Source of the DNA: Jatrophihabitans telluris
Lineage (GTDB): Bacteria > Actinomycetota > Actinomycetes > Mycobacteriales > Jatrophihabitantaceae
Direction: 5' to 3'
Assembly (NCBI RefSeq): GCF_023516435.1
Contig: NZ_CP097332.1
Span: 434,001-498,000, forward strand
Length of the DNA stretch: 64,000 nucleotides
Shown here: positions 51,124 to 61,171 of the stretch, in pieces
Layout of the letters: each line of letters opens with the position of its first letter
Position numbering within the stretch: the stretch's first letter is position 1
Position numbers and translations under genes: made by a program
Notes under the pieces: generated by a model
The model's database searches: none
What the model saw: only the letters and a program-made list of their open reading frames with translations
What the model was told of the DNA's origin: nothing

Positions 51124-52860
51124 CTACGCGAGGCGGGTGGGTCCCAGTTGCAGGGGCGCGAACTGCAAGGCCGCCGGCGCGTGTGCGGGTACGGCCGGGT
51201 TCTTCGGCGCGACCGGGTCCAGCCGGCGGTAGGGCTGTCCGAGCGCCGGACGCGTGTCCTGCTCACCGGCGTTGGGCCACAGGGCCATCGCCCGCTCGGC
51301 CTGTGCGGTGATCGACAGGGACGGGTTGACGCCCAGATTGGCCGACAGCGTCGAGCCGTCGACCACGTGCAGTCCGGCGTAGCCGTACAGCCGGTGGTAC
51401 GGGTCGATGACCCCGGTCTCGGCCGAGTCACCGATCGCGCAGCCACCGATGAAGTGGGCGGTCATCGGGATGTTGAAGAGGTCTCCGTAGGTGCCGCCCG
51501 GCACTCCGCCGATGTTGTCGGCCAGTTGGCGGGCGGCCTGGTTGGCGACCGGGATCCAGGTCGGGTTCGGTTCGCCCGCGCCCTGGGTGGAGGTCAGTTT
51601 GGCCTTGCCGCGCCTGGACTTTCTCAATCGCACCGTGATCGAGTTGTTCAAGGACTGCATCACCAGCAAGATGATGATCCGCTCCGACCAGTGCCGCGGG
51701 ATAGCCGTCGTGAAGATAAGCGACGGGTTCGAACGCGCCACCGACAGCCATTCCCGCCAGCGCCGCGCGGGAGTGCCTCCCTCGGTCAGTGCGGTGGTGA
51801 GAAGGCCCATCGCGTTACTGCCCTTGCCGTAGCGCACCGGTTCGATGTGGGTGTCCGGGTCCGGGTGCCAGGATGAGGTGATGGCCACTCCGTGGGTGTA
51901 GTCGGCGCGCCGGTTCTTGGTCAGTGCCCCGAGCAGGGCCTCGGAGTTCGTCCGGGTCAGATGCCCCAGGCGCGGCGAGATGTCCGGCAGGCTGGTCTCG
52001 CGCAGGGTGTGCAGCAGCTTCTGGGTGTTGTACGTCCCGGCCGAGAAGACGACCTGCTCGGCGGTGAACGTCCGACGATGCCGGCGCGCCAGGGGGCCCC
52101 CGGTACGGACCGTGTCCACGGCGTAGCCGCCCGCTCGCAGCGGGCGAACCCCGGTGACGGTGGTCAGCGGGTGCACGACGGCTCCGGCCCGTTCGGCCAG
52201 GCCGAGGTAGTTGGTGGTGAGGGTGTTCTTGGCGCCGTGCCGGCAGCCGGTCATGCACTCGCCGCACTCGATGCAGCCGGTTCGCTCCGGTCCGGCGCCT
52301 CCGAAGAACGGGTCCGCGACCCGCTGCCCGGGCTCCTTGCGGCCCTCCCGCCCGAAGAACACCCCGACCGGCGTCATCCGGAACGTGTCGGCCCGATCGA
52401 ACTGTTCGGCCAGCCGGAGCATCTCGCGATCCGACTGCGTCATCGTCGGATTGACCGTTACACCGAGCATCTTCTTCGCCTGCCGGTAGTACGGGGCGAG
52501 TTCATCGGCCCAGTCGGTGATGTGGGCCCACTGGGGGTCGGCGTAGAAGGCGGCCGGCGGCTCGTAGAGCGTGTTGGCGTAGTTGAGCGAACCACCTCCG
52601 ACGCCGGCGCCGGCCAGGATCACGACGTTCTTGAGCAGGTGGATGCGCTGCATTCCCGTGCACCCCAGCGCCGGCGCCCAGACAAAGTTGCGGATGTCCC
52701 AGGAATTCTTCGGGGTGTTGTGCTCGTCGAAGCGTTGGCCGGCCTCGACCACGCCGACCGAGTAGCCCTTTTCGGTCAGCCGCAGAGCCGAGACGCTGCC
52801 GCCGAATCCGGAGCCGATCACGACCACGTCGTAGTCGTGGCTGTTGGCCGGACGGGTCAC
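51124..52860 (-). CDS. GMC-type FAD oxidoreductase, cholesterol oxidase-like
   Basis: 578 residues. FAD site VVVIGSGFGGSVSALRLTEKGYSVGVVEAG, GAGVGGGSLNYANTLYEPP, and the C-terminal GMC region MTAHFIGGCAIGDSAETGVID with HVVDGSTLSANLGVNPSLSITAQAERAM. A cysteine cluster CIECGECMTGCRHGAKNT is seen in ChoD-like and related gluconate/cholesterol dehydrogenases and may bind a metal or an iron-sulfur centre. Resembles the putative cholesterol oxidase ChoD of mycobacteria; the substrate may be a sterol or another alcohol. Divergent from an SDR gene across 168 bp. Confidence 0.9.
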   Translation of the reverse strand: MTRPANSHDYDVVVIGSGFGGSVSALRLTEKGYSVGVVEAGQRFDEHNTPKNSWDIRNFVWAPALGCTGMQRIHLLKNVVILAGAGVGGGSLNYANTLYEPPAAFYADPQWAHITDWADELAPYYRQAKKMLGVTVNPTMTQSDREMLRLAEQFDRADTFRMTPVGVFFGREGRKEPGQRVADPFFGGAGPERTGCIECGECMTGCRHGAKNTLTTNYLGLAERAGAVVHPLTTVTGVRPLRAGGYAVDTVRTGGPLARRHRRTFTAEQVVFSAGTYNTQKLLHTLRETSLPDISPRLGHLTRTNSEALLGALTKNRRADYTHGVAITSSWHPDPDTHIEPVRYGKGSNAMGLLTTALTEGGTPARRWREWLSVARSNPSLIFTTAIPRHWSERIIILLVMQSLNNSITVRLRKSRRGKAKLTSTQGAGEPNPTWIPVANQAARQLADNIGGVPGGTYGDLFNIPMTAHFIGGCAIGDSAETGVIDPYHRLYGYAGLHVVDGSTLSANLGVNPSLSITAQAERAMALWPNAGEQDTRPALGQPYRRLDPVAPKNPAVPAHAPAALQFAPLQLGPTRLA

Positions 52861-53028
52861 GGGCTAACTCCTCACGGCAATGGGCGATCAAGCTCAGGTC
52901 AGGTCAGGTCACGACGGGGTCGGCGCCGGCCCATACATATTCTGCCGGTTTGTAAACGATGCCGCACGGGCAAGTATTTGTCGACCGGAACGCCTCCCGA
53001 CGGTGGCGCCCGTCGTTAGGGTGAGTTC

Positions 53029-53928
53029 GTGCCCCAACCGCCGTCCTCGTCACCGCCGGATCAGCCGGTCACGGACCGATCTCGCAAGCATCGCACCGAA
53101 GTCGTGCTGGTCACCGGCTGTTCCTCGGGGATCGGGGCCGCCACCGCAGCCCGGCTGGCGGCGGCCGGCCACATCGTCTACGCCAGTGCGCGACAGCCGG
53201 ACACGCTCGCCGCCCTGACTGTCGGCGGATGCCGCCCGCTGGCGCTGGACGTCACCTCCGAGGAGTCGATGACCGGCGCCGTCGACCGGGTCCTGGCCGA
53301 ACAGGGACGGATCGACGTCCTGGTCAACAACGCCGGATACGGCCAGTACGGCCCCATCGAGCAGATTCCGATCGAGCAGGTGCGCCAGCAGTTCGAGACG
53401 AACGTCTTCGGCCTCGTCCGGCTCACCCAACTCGTCCTGCCGGGCATGCGCCAGCGCAGGCACGGGCGCATCGTCAACGTCTCGTCGATGGGCGGCCGGA
53501 CGACGTTGCCCGGGGGCGGGATCTACCACGCTTCCAAGTACGCGGTCGAGGCGGTGAGCAATGCGCTGCGGCTGGAAGTGCGCCCCTTCGGCGTGCAGGT
53601 GGTGCTGATCGAACCCGGGGTGGTGCGGACCCCGTGGTCCGAGCAGGCACTCGGGCATCAGCAGTCCACCGGAACCGAGAACGACCCGTACGCGCGGTAC
53701 AAGCAGGGCGTCGAGGTCTCCTTCGCCAGTGCCTTCACAGGATCGTTGGCCAAGCTGTCGATCAGCCCGGACCAGGTCGCCGAGGTCATCGAGCGAGCGG
53801 TGGCCGCGCGCCGCCCCCGGGCCCGTTACCTGATCAGCGCCATGGCCAAGTCCCTGGTGCTGCTCGACGCCGTGCTGCCGGACCGGATCCACGACGCCGT
53901 CCTGCGCCAGCAGTATCACCTGCCCTGA
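53029..53928 (+). CDS. Short-chain dehydrogenase/reductase
   Basis: 299 residues from GTG 53029. Classical [38 protein letters not shown], Ser in NVSSMGGRTTLPGGG, Tyr-x3-Lys in YHASKYAVEA, and EPGVVRTPW. A 25-residue Pro/Ser-rich N-terminal extension precedes the fold. NADP preference is possible because of the Arg after the second strand (YASARQPDT). Substrate unknown; context with a ChoD-like oxidase suggests an alcohol, sterol or lipid substrate. Confidence 0.9.
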   Translation: MPQPPSSSPPDQPVTDRSRKHRTEVVLVTGCSSGIGAATAARLAAAGHIVYASARQPDTLAALTVGGCRPLALDVTSEESMTGAVDRVLAEQGRIDVLVNNAGYGQYGPIEQIPIEQVRQQFETNVFGLVRLTQLVLPGMRQRRHGRIVNVSSMGGRTTLPGGGIYHASKYAVEAVSNALRLEVRPFGVQVVLIEPGVVRTPWSEQALGHQQSTGTENDPYARYKQGVEVSFASAFTGSLAKLSISPDQVAEVIERAVAARRPRARYLISAMAKSLVLLDAVLPDRIHDAVLRQQYHLP

Positions 53929-53946
53929 CCGACCGGGAGGGCGCGC

Positions 53947-54768
53947 CTAGGCCGACGGGCGCACCGCCGCCCAGGCCACGGTGAGCTCGCCGAGCCGATG
54001 GCGGGCCGGCCCGTCGAGCACGGGCCAGCTCTCGGCCACGGTCGCGGCCATGGCTTGCCAGCGCTGCCGCGGGCCGAAGGGGGCCAGCCCGGCATGCAGA
54101 TCCCAGGCACTGTCCATCGCCTGCAGCAACGCGTGGATCGGCTCTCCGGCCACGTTGCGGTGGATCAGGGCTTTCACCAGCCGGTCGGCCACGTCGGAGG
54201 GCCGGTGCAGGAAGTTCAACCGGCAGCTGATCGTCAGGCTCTGGGGCCCGGACGCCTCCAGCAGCACCCAGGTCCCACGTCGGCCGAGCTCGTCGCAGGT
54301 GCCCTCGACGGCTGCCCCGCCGGCGGCCAGGCCCGACTGCATGCTCGCCCACGCCGCCGGTACCGCCGACTCCGGGTACTGCCTCAGGACGTTGGCCGCC
54401 CGGACCAGGACGGGACGGTTGCCGGCCAGCTCGAAGCCACCGCGCGCGAAGGACAGCCCCGGTCCCGCCGCGGGCTCGGCGGCGCGGACCCGGTCGGGAT
54501 CGATCTCCAGCCCGAGTACGTGGACGTCGGCTCGCACGGCGCGAAGCCGGGTGAACAGTTCGACGGCGGTGACCGGCGAGTCGCCGTAGCCGAGATCGAT
54601 GACGAGCGGGTTGTCCGCGGCGCCGAGCCGGGCCGCCAACCGGGCGGCGATCCACTGGTCCATCCGCCGCAGCCGGTTCGGGTTCGTCGTCCCGCGGGTG
54701 GGGATCCCGAGCGCGCGGGCCCGTCCGGCCGCCAGCCGCGGTTGCTTGGGCACCCCTGGCTCCGCCAC
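53947..54768 (-). CDS. Class I SAM-dependent methyltransferase-like protein
   Basis: 273 residues from GTG 54768. Contains a SAM-site-like strand (PLVIDLGYGDSPVTAVELFTRL), LGLEIDPDRVRAA and a C-terminal region without familiar catalytic motifs. It matches an actinobacterial family found beside the mshA locus. Follows the SDR gene by 7 bp on the same strand, so the two form an operon. Whether it still methylates is uncertain; the substrate is unknown. Confidence 0.8.
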   Translation of the reverse strand: MAEPGVPKQPRLAAGRARALGIPTRGTTNPNRLRRMDQWIAARLAARLGAADNPLVIDLGYGDSPVTAVELFTRLRAVRADVHVLGLEIDPDRVRAAEPAAGPGLSFARGGFELAGNRPVLVRAANVLRQYPESAVPAAWASMQSGLAAGGAAVEGTCDELGRRGTWVLLEASGPQSLTISCRLNFLHRPSDVADRLVKALIHRNVAGEPIHALLQAMDSAWDLHAGLAPFGPRQRWQAMAATVAESWPVLDGPARHRLGELTVAWAAVRPSA

Positions 54769-54775
54769 GGCCCGG

Positions 54776-55579
54776 TCAGGTGAGGGGGCCGCGGGCGAGC
54801 TTGTAGGACGCGGCCTGAGCGACCGGCTTCACCGTTACCGCGTCGATGTTGACGTGGGCCGGGCGGGTGGCGACGAAGGCGATGACGTCGGCCACGTCCT
54901 CGGCGGTGAGCGGGTTGTCGACCCCGTCGTAGACCGCCGCGGCGCGCTCGGCGTCACCGCCGAAGCGCACGAGGGAGAACTCCTCGGTGGCGACCATGCC
55001 CGGGTCGATCTCCGACACCCGGATCCGGCGTCCGTTCAGCTCCAGCCGGAGCGTTTCCATCATCGCGCGGGCGCCGTACTTGGCCGCGGAGTACCCACCG
55101 CCTCCGGGATAGACCCCGTGGCCGGCAATCGAGCCGGTCAGCACGATGTGACCGCCCGATCCCGCCGCCAGCGCGGGCAGCAGGGCCTGGGTGACTCGCA
55201 TGGCTCCGAGCACGTTGGTCTGGTACATCGTGAGCCAGTCCGCGGGGTCGGCGTCGGCGACCGGATCGAGCCCGACCGCGCCGCCCGCGTTGTTCACCAG
55301 CAACGTCAACTCCAGGCCATGCTCGCCACCGCTGGTTGCCGCCGACACTGCCTCGCTCAGCCGGGCGACCGACTCGGGCGACGTGACGTCCAGCTCGACC
55401 GCCGTGATGGACCCGGCGGATTCGGCCGCCAGTGATCTGAGCCTGTCGATGCGACGGGCGGCAGCCCAGACCGTGAAACCCTCGGCCGCGAGCCGCCGGG
55501 CCGTCGCGGCCCCGATACCGCTGGAGGCGCCGGTCACGACGGCGAGGCCACGAAGGGGAGAGGACGCTGAGGAAGTCAC
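54776..55579 (-). CDS. Short-chain dehydrogenase/reductase (Rv0484c-like)
   Basis: 267 residues. Complete [39 protein letters not shown], Ser in [15 protein letters not shown], Tyr-x3-Lys in [21 protein letters not shown], and [17 protein letters not shown]. The last motif and the position divergent to mshA match Rv0484c of M. tuberculosis, a conserved neighbour of unknown substrate. The 89-bp gap to mshA holds both promoters. Confidence 0.9.
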   Translation of the reverse strand: MTSSASSPLRGLAVVTGASSGIGAATARRLAAEGFTVWAAARRIDRLRSLAAESAGSITAVELDVTSPESVARLSEAVSAATSGGEHGLELTLLVNNAGGAVGLDPVADADPADWLTMYQTNVLGAMRVTQALLPALAAGSGGHIVLTGSIAGHGVYPGGGGYSAAKYGARAMMETLRLELNGRRIRVSEIDPGMVATEEFSLVRFGGDAERAAAVYDGVDNPLTAEDVADVIAFVATRPAHVNIDAVTVKPVAQAASYKLARGPLT

Positions 55580-55668
55580 GTCCGCGATTGTTCCCGACGA
55601 GGATGCGGCATGATCGAAGAGGTGCCCGTCGCGACCAGCGGCCGCCCCACCGGTTCTCAGGAGGACGT

Positions 55669-57033
55669 ATGCGCGAGGCTCGAGTGGCTCGCCATCTCGG
55701 CCTTCCGCACCGGGTGGCCACCCTGAGCGTGCATACGTCTCCGCTGGACCAGCCCGGTGCGGGCGACGCCGGTGGGATGAACGTGTACATCCTCGAGACC
55801 GCGAAACGGCTGGCCGAGTCCGGCGTCGAGGTCGAGATCTTCACCCGCGCGACCTCCTCGGACCAGCCTCGTATCGTCGAGGTCGCCGACGGCGTCTGCG
55901 TCCGCAACGTCATCGCCGGTCCGTTCGAGGGACTGTCCAAGCAGGATCTGCCCGCGCAACTGTGTGCCTTCGCGGCGGCGGTCCAGCGCGCGGAGGCCCA
56001 ACAAGAACCTGGCTGGTACGACCTCATCCACTCCCACTACTGGCTGTCCGGGCAGGTCGGTTGGCTGGCCCGCGACCGCTGGGCGGTCCCGCTGGTGCAC
56101 ACGGCCCACACGCTGGCCAAGGCGAAGAACGCCCAGCTGGCCGAGGGCGACACCCCGGAGCCCTACGCCCGGGTCATCGGCGAGGAACAGGTGGTGGCCG
56201 AGGCCGATCGGCTCATTGCGAACACGACGGACGAGGCCCACCAGCTCATCGACTGGTACGGCGCCGATCCCGCGAAGGTCACCGTGATCCCACCAGGGGT
56301 GGATCTGGAGACGTTTCGTCCGGTACCGCAAGGCTTTTCCTCATCGGCCGAGGTTTCGGTGCCCGAGCGGGGCGAGCAGGTCCGGACGGCCCGGGAACGG
56401 GCCCGCGCCCGGCTGGGGTTGCATCGCCAGGATCTGGTCCTGCTCTTCGTCGGTCGGCTGCAGCCGCTGAAGGCCCCGGACGTGCTCATTCGCGCCGCGG
56501 CCCGGATCGTGCAGGACCATCCCGAGCTCGGTGACCGGCTGCGGGTGGTCATTGTCGGCGCGCCGTCCGGGACCGGGCTGGCGGCGCCGGATTCCCTGCA
56601 ACTGCTGGCCGCTGAGCTGGGCGTCGCCGAGCGGGTGCGGTTCCTGCCCCCGGCGCCCCGGGCCGAGCTGGCCGAGTTGTACCGAGCCGCCGATCTCACC
56701 GTGGTCCCCAGCTACAACGAGTCCTTCGGCCTGGTGGCGATGGAGTCCCAGGCCTGCGGAACCCCGGTCGTGGCCGCGGCTGTCGGCGGTTTGCCGACCG
56801 CCGTGCTGGACGGGCGAACCGGCGTGCTGGTGGACACTCACCGCACCCAGGACTGGGCCGATGCGCTGGCGGCGCTGCTGGCTCAGCCGCACCACCGCGA
56901 CGAACTGGGCCATGCGGCCTACCTGCACGCGCAGGACTTCTCCTGGCGCCGGACCGCCGACCGCCTGCTGGGCGCCTACCGTGATGCCCTGGCGGAGTTC
57001 GCCCGGCTGGACGCCACCGGATCTATGGGCTGA
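55669..57033 (+). CDS. mshA: D-inositol-3-phosphate glycosyltransferase MshA (mycothiol biosynthesis)
   Basis: 454 residues; ATG 55669 with CAGGAGGA 4-6 nt upstream. GT-B family 4 glycosyltransferase. Donor and acceptor signatures of MshA are present: [48 protein letters not shown], and [25 protein letters not shown] with the E-x7-E motif. Transfers GlcNAc from UDP-GlcNAc to 1L-inositol-1-phosphate, the first step of mycothiol synthesis. The synteny with a YbjN protein and gpmA downstream supports the assignment. Confidence 0.95.
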   Translation: MREARVARHLGLPHRVATLSVHTSPLDQPGAGDAGGMNVYILETAKRLAESGVEVEIFTRATSSDQPRIVEVADGVCVRNVIAGPFEGLSKQDLPAQLCAFAAAVQRAEAQQEPGWYDLIHSHYWLSGQVGWLARDRWAVPLVHTAHTLAKAKNAQLAEGDTPEPYARVIGEEQVVAEADRLIANTTDEAHQLIDWYGADPAKVTVIPPGVDLETFRPVPQGFSSSAEVSVPERGEQVRTARERARARLGLHRQDLVLLFVGRLQPLKAPDVLIRAAARIVQDHPELGDRLRVVIVGAPSGTGLAAPDSLQLLAAELGVAERVRFLPPAPRAELAELYRAADLTVVPSYNESFGLVAMESQACGTPVVAAAVGGLPTAVLDGRTGVLVDTHRTQDWADALAALLAQPHHRDELGHAAYLHAQDFSWRRTADRLLGAYRDALAEFARLDATGSMG

Positions 57034-57058
57034 CGGGGCTGACGGGGCTGATGCACTG

Positions 57059-57589
57059 ATGGGCGAGCTGAACGAGGCTGGACGGGCGGCGGCGGAAACC
57101 ATCCGGGCCAGCCTCTCCGACGCCGGGCTGGACTACACCGAGGCCGACCCCGGCGCGTTTGCGGTGAACCTGCCCGGTCAGCGCAGGTTGAAGACGGCCT
57201 GCTGGCTGATCGTGGGCACCCGTGGCCTGTCCATCGAGGCCTTCGTGGTTCGCAAGCCGGACGAGAACGTGGCCGCGGTGCATGGCTGGTTGCTGGCGCA
57301 CAACGCCAAGATGTTCGGGGTGGCCTGGTCCATCGACGACGTCGGCGACATCTATCTCAGCGGTCGCTGGCCGTTGGCGGCCGTCACGGCCGGGGCGATC
57401 GATCAGGTGCTGGGGTCGGTGCTCGAGTATGCGGACTCGTCGTTCAACACGTTGCTGGAACTGGGTTTCGGCTCCTCCATCCGGCGGGAGTGGGCTTGGC
57501 GGACGAGTCGCGGCGAGTCGACGGCGAACCTGGCCGCGTTCGAGGGCTACATCCGCCGCCACGAACCCGACGGAGAGCAGGACGGATGA
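57059..57589 (+). CDS. YbjN-domain protein (Rv0487-like)
   Basis: 176 residues; ATG 57059 preceded by a short TGACGGGGC tandem repeat. The fold is the YbjN/type III chaperone-like domain: LKTACWLIVGTRGLSIEAFVVRKPDENVAAVHGWLLAHNAKMFGVAWSIDDVGDIYLSGRWPL. This is the conserved gene between mshA and gpmA in mycobacteria. Function unknown. Its stop overlaps the next ATG (ATGA), so they are translationally coupled. Confidence 0.9.
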   Translation: MGELNEAGRAAAETIRASLSDAGLDYTEADPGAFAVNLPGQRRLKTACWLIVGTRGLSIEAFVVRKPDENVAAVHGWLLAHNAKMFGVAWSIDDVGDIYLSGRWPLAAVTAGAIDQVLGSVLEYADSSFNTLLELGFGSSIRREWAWRTSRGESTANLAAFEGYIRRHEPDGEQDG

Positions 57590-58305
57590 GCCCGGCCGAC
57601 ACGCTGACCATCGACCCCCGGTACAACGGACCGGCCGGGTCCGGCAACGGCGGCGTGACCGCCGGGATGGCGGCGGAGCTGCTCGGGTCCGACCACGCCG
57701 TGACCGTGACCCTTCGGCTACCGCCGCCGTTGGCCCGTCCACTGCGGGTCGAGCGCGGTGATCAGGGTCTGCGCATCGTCGACCGCGACGGCAGTCATGC
57801 CGATGACGGTGGCGCGATCGTCGCCGAGGCCGTGGTGTCCACCGACCGGCCGGCGCCGGTGCCGCCGGTAAGCGGCGTTATCGCGGCGCAGGCAGCGCAA
57901 CGATACGACGGGCTGCACGAGCACCCCTTTCCCACCTGCTTCGTCTGCGGCACGGACCGCCCGGACGGACTGGGGCTGCGTCCCGGCACGGTCGATCCCG
58001 CGGACCGGTCGGTGGTGGCGGCCCCGCTGACCGTTCCGGCCGGCCTCGGCTTGTCCGGGCCGGTGCTCGTGTGGGCGGCGCTGGATTGCCCCGGTGGCTG
58101 GGCGATCGATCTGGTGGGCCGTCGCGCCGTCCTGGGCCGGATGACCGCGCAGGTCTACGGAGTTCCTGTCGTGGGCGAGCCCTGTGTGATCACCGCGGTC
58201 TGCGAACGGTGGGATGGGCGGAAGGCGTTCAGTCGGTCCTCGTGTTACGGCGCGGACGGCGGCCTGCTCGGGATCGCGGCTCAGACCTGGATCGAGTTGC
58301 GCTAG
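57586..58305 (+). CDS. Conserved hotdog-like protein (possible thioesterase)
   Basis: 239 residues. Starts with [22 protein letters not shown], which resembles the N-terminal part of acyl-CoA thioesterase-like hotdog proteins, and contains a [17 protein letters not shown] segment with a Cys pair and [11 protein letters not shown] later. No other catalytic motif is certain. Coupled by ATGA to the YbjN gene and 22 bp upstream of gpmA. The role is not known; thioester hydrolysis is one possibility. Confidence 0.8.
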   Translation: MSPADTLTIDPRYNGPAGSGNGGVTAGMAAELLGSDHAVTVTLRLPPPLARPLRVERGDQGLRIVDRDGSHADDGGAIVAEAVVSTDRPAPVPPVSGVIAAQAAQRYDGLHEHPFPTCFVCGTDRPDGLGLRPGTVDPADRSVVAAPLTVPAGLGLSGPVLVWAALDCPGGWAIDLVGRRAVLGRMTAQVYGVPVVGEPCVITAVCERWDGRKAFSRSSCYGADGGLLGIAAQTWIELR

Positions 58306-58327
58306 GCGGGCTGGCAGGATTACGGCC

Positions 58328-59077
58328 ATGAGTGAGACTGCGACCCTGATCCTGCTCCGTCACGGCGAGAGCGACTGGAACTCCAAGAACCTGTTCACCG
58401 GGTGGGTCGACGTGGACCTCACCGCGGAAGGGGAGGCGGAGGGACGCCGCGGCGGCCGTTTGCTGACCGAGGCCGGGCTCCTTCCGGACGTGGTGCACAC
58501 CTCGCTGCTGCGACGGGCGATCCGCACCGCTCAGATCTCCCTCGACGCGGCCGACCGGCACTGGATCCCGGTGCGGCGGTCCTGGCGGCTCAACGAGCGG
58601 CACTACGGCGCGCTGCAGGGCAAGGACAAGGCGGCGGTGCGGGCGGAATTCGGTGACGAGCAGTTCATGCTCTGGCGCAGGTCCTACGACGTGCCTCCGC
58701 CCGCGCTGGCCGACGACGACAGCTACAGCCAGGTCGGTGATCCGCGCTACGCCGATCTGCTGCAGACCGTGCCGCGGACCGAGTGCCTGTCCGACGTGGT
58801 CATCCGCATGATGCCGTACTTCTACGACGCCATCGTGCCGGACCTGCGTAACGGCACGGTCCTGGTGGCGGCGCACGGCAACTCGCTGCGGGCGCTGATC
58901 AAGCACTTGGACGAGATGTCCGACGATGCGGTCGTGAACCTCAACGTGCCGACCGGGATCCCGCTGCGTTACGACCTGGACCCGGCGACCATGATGCCGG
59001 TTCGCCCGGGCGAGTACCTCGACCCCGACGCGGCTGCCGCGGCCATCGAAGCCGTGGCCAACCAGGGCAAGAAGTAG
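58328..59077 (+). CDS. gpmA: 2,3-bisphosphoglycerate-dependent phosphoglycerate mutase
   Basis: 249 residues. Histidine phosphatase superfamily motif [26 protein letters not shown] with the phosphorylated His, [15 protein letters not shown] with the catalytic Glu, and [17 protein letters not shown] with the second His. Interconverts 3- and 2-phosphoglycerate in glycolysis. Length and the absence of extra domains fit dPGM. Convergent with phoU, the two stops separated by one base. Confidence 0.96.
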   Translation: MSETATLILLRHGESDWNSKNLFTGWVDVDLTAEGEAEGRRGGRLLTEAGLLPDVVHTSLLRRAIRTAQISLDAADRHWIPVRRSWRLNERHYGALQGKDKAAVRAEFGDEQFMLWRRSYDVPPPALADDDSYSQVGDPRYADLLQTVPRTECLSDVVIRMMPYFYDAIVPDLRNGTVLVAAHGNSLRALIKHLDEMSDDAVVNLNVPTGIPLRYDLDPATMMPVRPGEYLDPDAAAAAIEAVANQGKK

Positions 59078-59078
59078 C

Positions 59079-59747
59079 TCAGGAAACCGGTCGGGAGGCC
59101 GATCCGGACTGCATCTCACCGGTGGCGATGAAGACGATCCGGCGTGCCACTCCGACGGCGTGGTCGGCGTAGCGCTCGTAGTAGCGGCCGAGCAGCGCCA
59201 TGTCGATGGCCGCTTCGGTGCCGTAGGCCCAGTTGTCGGACAGCAGCAACGTGAACAGCTTGCGATGCAGCGCGTCCATCGAGTCGTCCTCCGCCTCGAT
59301 GGCTTTGGCCAGCTCGACATCGCGGCCCTTGATGACCTCGGCGACCTTGTCCACCAGGGACAGCGCGACCTCCCCCATCTGGGAGATGACGTCGCGCAGC
59401 TCGGGTGGCACCGCGACGTCCGGATAGCGCATCCGCGCGACCTTGGCCACGTGCAGGGCCAGATCGCCCATGCGCTCCAGGTCGGCCACGAGATGCAGGG
59501 TGGTGATCAGGACCCGGAGGTCGGTCGCCACCGGCTGCTGCAGCGACAGCAATTGGAAGGTGCGATGCTCCAGATCGGCCCGCAACGCGTCGATGGCCGT
59601 GTCGTCGGAGACCACCCGCTCCGCGCCGTTGAGGTCGGCGTCGAGCAGGGCATTGGTGGCACGCTCCATGGCCGTGCCGGCCAGGTGCGTCATCGCCACC
59701 AACGAGTGTCCGATGTCGTCGAGCTCATCGTGATACAGATCGCGCAT
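59079..59747 (-). CDS. phoU: PhoU-family phosphate-signalling protein
   Basis: 222 residues. Two PhoU repeats: helical bundles with AIDALRADLEHRTFQLLSLQQPVATDLRVLIT and LVADLERMGDLALHVAKVAR (E-R-x-x-D), then DALHRKLFTLLL and YYERYADHAVGVARRIVFI (E-R-x-x-D). These acidic patches bind metal clusters. Modulates the Pst transporter and the sensor kinase. It is divergent from senX3, as phoU is from phoRP in Streptomyces, and a PHO-box-like site lies in the shared promoter region. Confidence 0.95.
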   Translation of the reverse strand: MRDLYHDELDDIGHSLVAMTHLAGTAMERATNALLDADLNGAERVVSDDTAIDALRADLEHRTFQLLSLQQPVATDLRVLITTLHLVADLERMGDLALHVAKVARMRYPDVAVPPELRDVISQMGEVALSLVDKVAEVIKGRDVELAKAIEAEDDSMDALHRKLFTLLLSDNWAYGTEAAIDMALLGRYYERYADHAVGVARRIVFIATGEMQSGSASRPVS

Positions 59748-59785
59748 GGGACCAGCGTAGAGGGCCGGGTAAGCGCCGTGGACCG

Positions 59786-59818
59786 CGTGCATGAACCAGT
59801 GGCGGACGTTCGGTGAAC
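59786..59818 (-). promoter_or_regulatory. Candidate PHO box upstream of phoU (three 11-bp units)
   Basis: On the - strand the contiguous units are GTTCACCGAAC (59818-59808), GTCCGCCACTG (59807-59797) and GTTCATGCACG (59796-59786). They match the 11-bp direct-repeat unit of actinobacterial PhoP/RegX3 sites. They end 39 bp upstream of the phoU ATG, in the phoU-senX3 intergenic region. Confidence 0.65.
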
Positions 59819-59889
59819 AGCGGGTGGCCAGAGCTTTACCGAGCCGTTCGGCGTGAAGAGCCCCGGTTTCGGGGCCGTACGATCGGCCC

Positions 59890-61104
59890 GTGACCGTCGT
59901 CGTGGTGGTGGCCGCGTTCCTGGCGGGTGCCGCAGTGAGCGCTGTCGTCCTGCTCCGGTGGCCTCCGTCGCCGGCCGGGCGTCCGGCCGACGACGCCGGG
60001 GTCACTGATCTTCCGCTGCCCGAACCGGTCCGCGCGCCGATGGCCGAGCGTGAGCTCGCCCGCAAGGTGCTCGGGGCGATCGACGTCGGGATCGTGGTGG
60101 TCGACCGGGACGAGGTCGCGATCTTCGCCAACGCGGCGGCCTTGCGGATGGGCGTGGTCGACCACGACCGGCTGACCGTGACCGTCCTGAGTGAACTGGT
60201 CCGGGAGGTCACCGACACCTGTGTTCCCGATGCGGTCGCCCTCGAGCTACCCGCCGTCAAGGGTGGTGACGTGGCCAGCTACCTGGTCACCGTCCTGCCT
60301 CTGGCCGATGATCTGGCGCACGGACGGGTCTCGACGGTGCTGCTGCGATTCACCGACATCACCGAGACCCGGCGGCTGGAGCGGGTCCGGCGCGATTTCG
60401 TCGCCAACGTCTCCCACGAACTCAAGACCCCGGTCGGCGCGCTGACCCTGCTGGCCGAGGCGGTGCAGGACGCGGCCGACGATCCGGAAGCGGTCCAGCG
60501 ATTCGCCCGGCGCATGCAGCACGAAGGCGCCCGGCTCGGCCGGCTCGTGCAGGAACTGATCGAGCTGTCCCGGCTGCAGGGCGCCGAGCCGCTGCCGGGC
60601 CAGGAGATCGTCGACGTGGCCTCGGTGATCTCCGAAGCGGTCGATCGAGCCAGGCTGGCCGCCGAGAGTGCCGGCATCACGGTGGTCGAACGCGCCGAGG
60701 GCTCCTTGAAGGTGCACGGTAACGAGACGCAGCTGGTGACCGCGGTGGCCAACCTCGTGGACAACGCGGTCGCCTACAGTCCTGAGCGGACCAAGGTCGG
60801 GGTGTCGGCCCGGGCGATGCGGGACGCCGACGGCACCGAGTGGGCCGAGATCGCGGTGACCGACCAGGGCATCGGCATCGCCGAGGTCGACCTGGATCGG
60901 GTCTTCGAGCGCTTCTTCCGCGTCGACCCGGCCCGGTCCCGCGCTACCGGAGGTACCGGGCTCGGCCTGGCGATCGTCAAGCACATCGCGTCCAACCACG
61001 GCGGATCGGTGGCCGTCTGGAGCGTCTCGGGCTCCGGATCCACCTTCACCATCCGGCTGCCGCTGGCCGGATCGCCCGCCGCCCATCCCAGGGTGGGCTC
61101 ATGA
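59890..61104 (+). CDS. senX3: Sensor histidine kinase SenX3/PhoR
   Basis: 404 residues from GTG 59890. One N-terminal transmembrane segment (VVVVVAAFLAGAAVSAVVLL), a PAS-like region (LGAIDVGIVVVDRDEVAIFAN...), then HisKA with the phosphoacceptor in FVANVSHELKTPVGAL and HATPase_c with N box VDNAVAYS, G1 VTDQGIGI and G2 GGTGLGLAIVKH. Phosphorylates RegX3 when phosphate is scarce; PhoU opposes this. 67 bp separate it from regX3. Confidence 0.95.
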   Translation: MTVVVVVAAFLAGAAVSAVVLLRWPPSPAGRPADDAGVTDLPLPEPVRAPMAERELARKVLGAIDVGIVVVDRDEVAIFANAAALRMGVVDHDRLTVTVLSELVREVTDTCVPDAVALELPAVKGGDVASYLVTVLPLADDLAHGRVSTVLLRFTDITETRRLERVRRDFVANVSHELKTPVGALTLLAEAVQDAADDPEAVQRFARRMQHEGARLGRLVQELIELSRLQGAEPLPGQEIVDVASVISEAVDRARLAAESAGITVVERAEGSLKVHGNETQLVTAVANLVDNAVAYSPERTKVGVSARAMRDADGTEWAEIAVTDQGIGIAEVDLDRVFERFFRVDPARSRATGGTGLGLAIVKHIASNHGGSVAVWSVSGSGSTFTIRLPLAGSPAAHPRVGS

Positions 61105-61171
61105 CCTGTCTCGAACAATCGTCCGGTGCGGAAAGGCCGAACCGGGCTGACAACAAGGAAGGAACGTGCCC

